This document shows positions 61,801-64,000 of a stretch of DNA of 64,000 bases, in pieces. Position 1 is the stretch's first letter, and every line of letters starts with the position of its first letter. Below the pieces are notes generated by a model. That model did no database searches. It was not told the DNA's origin and saw nothing but the letters and a program-made list of their open reading frames with translations. The position numbers and the translations under genes are program-made. Origin of the DNA: Lepidonotus clava (lineage: Eukaryota; Annelida; Polychaeta; Phyllodocida; Polynoidae); NCBI GenBank assembly GCA_936440205.1, contig OW387136.1, positions 27,199,927 through 27,263,926 on the forward strand, given 5' to 3'.

Positions 61801-63861
61801 TTTCCCAGCCAGCGAAGTCCGGTGACGCACCTAAACCAGTCGATCCACTTGATTCGAGCAAGGAATCAAAAGGCAGTGTAGATACGAAGTCGGATGAGAC
61901 TGGTGCCAGTCCGGCTGCTTTGCAGACAAACTCGCAGGCTAAGGGCAAACCTGGGGAACAAGCTGATCCAATATTCAAAACCCCATTTAAGCCAGCCCCA
62001 AAGTCTGTGTTGAAATCTGGTTTGAATGCAAAACCAGTTCTGCCTTCTGCAAAGGCAAACGTAAAACAAAGCAATGACGGAGGCACGAACACGTCACCAG
62101 CAAGTCCACTGTCGGCAGGAAAAAGTGAGGTACCTGCAGCGAAATCCGGGGAAGCTGCAGCAAATGCTGATGTGCCTGCCGAAAAACTTCCGATTCCTAC
62201 CGTAAAAGCAGAAGCATCCACGAAGACGGATGGATGTTCGACGAGCAGTGTTTCTTTGGAAAAAGGAGAAACGAAAGAAAAACCAGAGGCCAAAGACAAT
62301 ACCACAACCACCAAGTCAGAAACAAAGGTTTCTGATAACAGTAAGACACCAGCAATGTCAGTAACCCAGGTGTCTGACAACAGTAAGACAACAGCAATGT
62401 CAGAAACCAAGGCGTCTGACAACAGTAAGGCAACAGCAAACTCGGGGACAAAAGCCTCTGAGAGCTCCAACGGCAAGCAAAACGTGAAGTCAGATAAACA
62501 GGTCGCAAATGTGGCAGTATCTGAAAAGAAGGACCCTAAAGAACAGGGTCCAAAACCCGTAAAAGAGGGTGTCCCAGAAATGAACTTTAAAACGATGATG
62601 GTTCATCCCCAGAAACACATGGGACTGCCGAGGAGTCGAGTGGAAGCAGTCATCGAATCGAGGAGCTGGGATAAGATGGGTGAACTTTTTGTCACGCGAA
62701 CAAATCCTGGTGTGTACTCTCTTTAATGTCATTTGTATTTATCAGTAGTTATTATAATTGATATGTATGAATGCTTAATCAACAAGTTTACTGCTGGATC
62801 ACTATATTTTTGACATTTTTTTGACAACTTTCAAAATAAGACCGATAAAAACCTTCTGAATTATGATACACAATCATGTATTAACAAAACTTCTGAGAAT
62901 GCTCATTTAATCAAACTTGAAAGGACCCGTGAAGATTGTATTTACTAACATCCATTTTCGTATTTTAACAGAGCAAAGGGCGAAGGTCTTAATCATCGGT
63001 GACACGCAGATCTACCTCGCGGCACAGCAGGCAAGCACGCACAACTGTGGGCCCTGTCTAGGCCTGCCCCGGGCCACGCAGGTCTTGTGGTTTGGTATCG
63101 GGGGCCTACGACTGGCCGAGGTTGCTTGTGCTGTCAAAACGTACCTAGAGAAAGGGCAGAAGCAACCTGAGATGATCGTCATCCACGTGGGCACAGAAGA
63201 CGCCATCCTCGGTATAGGCAAAGCCGAGGGAAGCGAAACGATGAGGGAACAGTTCGAGATAATCCGTTCCCTGGTGCCCGATACGAAAATAGTTTGGTCG
63301 GAACTTTTCGTGACGGATGAGATGCCGAAAGAGGTGAGGACTGTGTCGATATGGCTGAACGAAGCCGCCAAACAACTCATGCAGGCAGACATGAGAGGTT
63401 ACTGTGAGAACAGATCCATGTTCACCACCATTTCAAACCTGTTTCGCTCCGATGAGGTACACCTAAGCGAACGAGGCGCCTATGTCTTGTGTGAACGATA
63501 TGTAAGGTATGTGAAGTTCAGCGACGCTTCCAATCATTTCGTGTACAAAAAGGACTCTAATAAGATCGAGACTCAGAAAGAGAGCAGTTCTTTCTGGGCA
63601 GAGGAGGAAGACGACGATGACTTGGACGACAACGACAAAGGTGGTGCACAGGGTCGTGGCACCTTCAGGGGCAGGAGAGCTGCGAGACGTGCCAACTGGA
63701 GAGGGACGAGAGGCTACAGAGGCACGAACTGGAGGGGTGCTCGAGGCACAAGGGGAGTCCGAGGAGCCAGGGGTGCCCGCAGGGCCCGAGGTGCTAGGGG
63801 TGCCAGCAGGGCTCAAGGCGGGACCTTTAAAACCTTTAAAAACTTTTTTTCATCTCAGTGA
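52802..63861 (+). CDS. KH domain - RS/SPDR repeat - SGNH-like fusion protein, 13 exons
   Basis: Exons: 52802-52888, 53642-53749, 54006-54476, 55321-55413, 56549-56652, 57825-57885, 58130-58169, 58398-58490, 58780-58887, 59147-59218, 59525-59596, 60310-62709, 62972-63861. All junctions are GT-AG with matching phase, giving 1,532 residues. Residues 1-222: Tyr/Pro/Ser-rich, then charged. About 223-321: one KH domain (YDTCVYLGLDD..., NLMYLRRASDANIEVRGEGT, HLYIGHSTLKGMQEAEKLA), closest to the KHDC4/SF1 type. 322-436: Pro/Tyr-rich. About 478-596: 17 SPDR heptads, then long RS dipeptides, then a Lys/Glu/Ser-rich acidic region. 1238-1440: SGNH-hydrolase-like (IIGDTQIY, HVGTEDAI, SDEVHLSERG). Tail: acidic, then RG-rich. 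Inference: a nuclear RNA-binding, splicing-type protein. I do not know this combination in any named gene. The SGNH-like part could be captured from a tyrosine-recombinase retroelement, where related domains occur. Confidence 0.85.
56998..57596. mobile_element. 599-bp insertion flanked by a 17-bp direct repeat, intron 5 of the KH-RS-SGNH gene
   Basis: ATTACTTGAAATTTAAT occurs exactly at 56981-56997 and 57597-57613. The enclosed segment is GC-richer than the surrounding intron, with partial tandem phrases (cctctccaagg at about 57094 and 57117). A long perfect duplication suggests LINE-type target-primed insertion. No poly-A or tRNA boxes were recognised, so the family is unknown. Confidence 0.5.
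60424..60790 (+). repeat. 21-bp coding tandem repeat (SSPDRYR/SSPDRRR)
   Basis: About 17 units of 'agaagctcaccagacagaYr' encode SPDR heptads in the KH-RS-SGNH gene. The repeat keeps other frames and the opposite strand open, which explains long overlapping open frames there; only the SPDR frame joins the flanking exons. Confidence 0.9.
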
Positions 63862-64000
63862 TTTTTTTATATTTCAAGTGACCAACAAGTGTAACGATTT
63901 GGACTATACACAGGACATTGTTGTTAATCTATGAATAATAATGTTTTTCATGGTAATGTGCCTCATTTAAATTTATAATGAGTTTTGCATTCTAAGAAAT
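63862..64000 (+). other. 3' untranslated region of the KH-RS-SGNH gene
   Basis: AT-rich sequence after the TGA at 63859-63861. No canonical AATAAA was seen before the window ends, so the poly(A) site may lie beyond it. Confidence 0.4.

Noticed and set aside
61490-62476. 328-codon antisense open frame
   Set aside because: Lies opposite the Ser/Lys/Glu-rich coding exon; biased codons leave the complement open. No domain or splice support.

Overview
Animal nuclear DNA, probably from a marine invertebrate; a lophotrochozoan such as a bivalve is my best guess, and this is inference. Genes are split by many GT-AG introns, the background is AT-rich, and introns and spacers are full of short inverted-repeat elements and a tRNA-derived SINE. 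The proteins resemble vertebrate families only at the residue level. There are no bacterial operons, no CRISPR array and no rRNA genes.

Layout. (1) 1-3.5 kb looks like the 3' part of an LTR-retroelement fossil: the tail of an upstream reading frame, an unrecognised open frame of 278 codons with a Cys/His cluster, and a candidate 3' LTR. (2) 3.8-4.1 kb on the minus strand is the first coding exon of an SLC22-type organic ion transporter; the rest lies left of the window. (3) 4-15 kb is non-coding and holds a 2.0 kb Harbinger-like element and a hammerhead-like remnant. (4) 14.9-26.6 kb on the minus strand is a complete 16-exon DPY19L3 C-mannosyltransferase gene with two alternative first coding exons. 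(5) 28.3-29.6 kb is a nest of inverted-repeat elements. (6) 32.3-46.7 kb on the minus strand is a complete 8-exon SMPD2 (neutral sphingomyelinase) gene with two phase-matched, frame-exclusive versions of exon 2. Its first intron (38.5-46.7 kb) holds a cluster of nested MITEs rich in TTTTCGCGC words. (7) 46.7-52.8 kb is a spacer with a fresh SINE insertion. (8) 52.8-63.9 kb on the plus strand is a 13-exon gene whose exon phases join into one 1,532-residue protein: a KH RNA-binding domain, a long RS/SPDR repeat region, an SGNH-hydrolase-like domain with altered catalytic motifs, and an Arg/Gly-rich tail. I do not recognise this architecture, and it is the best candidate for something undescribed.

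The genes do not form a pathway. DPY19L3 and SMPD2 are both membrane enzymes transcribed leftward, and the KH-RS-SGNH gene is transcribed rightward. Two of the three complete genes carry duplicated, interchangeable coding exons near their 5' ends. Splice sites were chosen by GT-AG signals and phase agreement across every junction; no transcript data were used.
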